Assembly: GCA_963932145.1 (NCBI GenBank)
Contig: OZ010578.1
Span: 22,230,827 to 22,294,826 of the forward strand
Source of the DNA: Acanthosepion lycidas
Taxonomy: Eukaryota > Mollusca > Cephalopoda > Sepiida > Sepiidae
Direction of reading: 5' to 3'
Length of the DNA: 64,000 nucleotides
A model generated the notes under the pieces. The model was not told where the DNA came from. It worked only from the letters and a program-made list of their open reading frames with translations, and did no database searches. Position numbers and translations under genes: made by a program. Position 1 is the stretch's first letter. Each line of letters begins with the position of its first letter. Positions 62,938-64,000 of this stretch are shown here, piece by piece.

Positions 62938-64000
62938 AGGAGCGTCAAACCAATTGTGGATGCTATATTCAAAACATGGACGAATGGAAGACTTAAAAAT
63001 ATAGACGGTAGAATCTGGAAAGAAGGCTTACACTGAATCTATTATCAAATTTCAGGATGTGGAACTAGTAATTACTAAATATATCACATAAATTGCTGTG
63101 CGGATCAGTTGTGATACATTTCATATGCGAGGTAATGAAATTGGACATAGTTTCGTCCAAGACAGCAAATTGATACAAAACCAAAACATTAACCAAAAAC
63201 ATTGAACTCTGTTCTTAAATAGCCGCATTACATCAAAGACTTTCATAACGATGCAATGCATGGTGCCAAACATGTTCACAAAGATGTAGAACGCTAGCTG
63301 TATACCACTGATTTCTCAAGGTCTTAGCGAGAATCATCCTTCAAAACTTGTGGACTGGAACAATAGACTTGCAAATAACTGTAACTAATGATAGAGACGA
63401 CCTCACTTTCAACAGTAGCATCAACTAAAATGGATATCAAATGTAACTTTAAGAGAAGGTAATGACATTGTGTTTTGATTACACACAACCACATCAATAT
63501 TGAAACGAGAGCAACACGTAGTTGACTTGATAACTACTTTCCTGGAGAATTGTTTTAAGGGACACATTTTATTAATCTCAAGCTACAGTAGCTCTGCCAA
63601 TGAATGTCGAATAAGCAAAAGGCTAATAGCAACATTGCAATTAAATTGCTCTTCAGAGAGCCATTTTAGAAAGTGCCATCTACATTATCCAAACTAGCTA
63701 CGAGAAACTGACCGTTTCTATGAGATAATTTTTTAAAAGACCTACCCGTTAGTTCACAAGGCGAAATAAAAAAAATAATGTTAATTGTAATGGTGCGAAA
63801 ACTGTTTCCATAGAGGAAAGATTAAACATTAATTGCTCGAACAGCTAACATTAGTAGCGGATGAAATTTGCTGAAACCTTTCTCTGAAAACAATTTCTCA
63901 TGAAGATGCTTATCAAAAACTAATAATAATAATAATCAATAAATAATAAAATAAAGAATACCCCATGTTTCTCGATTGAAGAAACGATTTGGTATTTCCC
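62938..64000. other. Stretch with no certain gene
   Basis: 62940-63460 has short coding-like phrases suggestive of an old retroelement, but I cannot align them. (TAA)n at 63923-63950. A 65-codon frame at 63500-63697 has no known domain. Confidence 0.4.

Overview
This window looks like intergenic DNA from a repeat-rich animal genome. I see no convincing host protein-coding exon, rRNA gene or intact tRNA gene, and no bacterial features. The DNA is visibly AT-rich, has dozens of long (TA)n, (CA/TG)n and triplet arrays, and is filled with broken transposable elements. The mix of elements (tRNA-derived SINEs, several LINE families, Penelope-like elements with GIY-YIG domains, Tc1/mariner and mini-mariner elements, Helitrons and a Ty3/Gypsy remnant) suggests a mollusc, most likely an octopus-like cephalopod. 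That taxonomic call is inference from remembered element families, not from a search.

Layout. 0.1-7.6 kb: Penelope-like (PLE) pieces, a SINE, LINE-A fragments and a mini-mariner MITE. 8.1-13 kb: a hammerhead-like ribozyme on the minus strand, a PLE fragment fused in frame to a Tc1/mariner transposase fragment, a second PLE, a 283-nt unit bounded by hammerhead remnants and containing a tRNA-like segment, a fold-back element, a Tc1 fragment and another MITE. 13-23.5 kb: repeated LINE-A pieces, a second kind of reverse transcriptase, another LINE end, and three 80-bp MITEs at an exact 89-bp period. 26-27 kb: a non-autonomous Helitron. 29.4-33.8 kb: LINE-A, a Ty3/Gypsy gag-pol remnant, and a direct repeat with telomere-like motifs. 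34.8-35.6 kb: a polypyrimidine tract. 37-39.6 kb: two LINE-B 3' ends and a second hammerhead-like motif. 41.3-44.3 kb: a partly duplicated autonomous-type Helitron. 50-51.2 kb: a mariner remnant between inverted arms. 53-55.4 kb: three R4-type LINE 3' ends, each with a (TAA)n tail. 58-62.9 kb: Helitron ends, an internally deleted transposase, a tetranucleotide array, PLE tail repeats, and a LINE interrupted by a complete SINE with a 12-bp target-site duplication.

Nothing here works as an operon. The logic is one of nested insertion: MITE into LINE-A (23.0 kb), SINE into a LINE just after its YADD codons (61.85 kb), and successive R4 insertions (53-55 kb). The most interesting signal is the set of hammerhead-like motifs (8.33 kb, 11.46 kb, 39.56 kb), which resemble self-cleaving ribozymes known from Penelope-like elements and retrozymes.

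All family calls come from reading conserved motifs by eye in six frames. Boundaries are approximate unless a target-site duplication or terminal repeat is cited.
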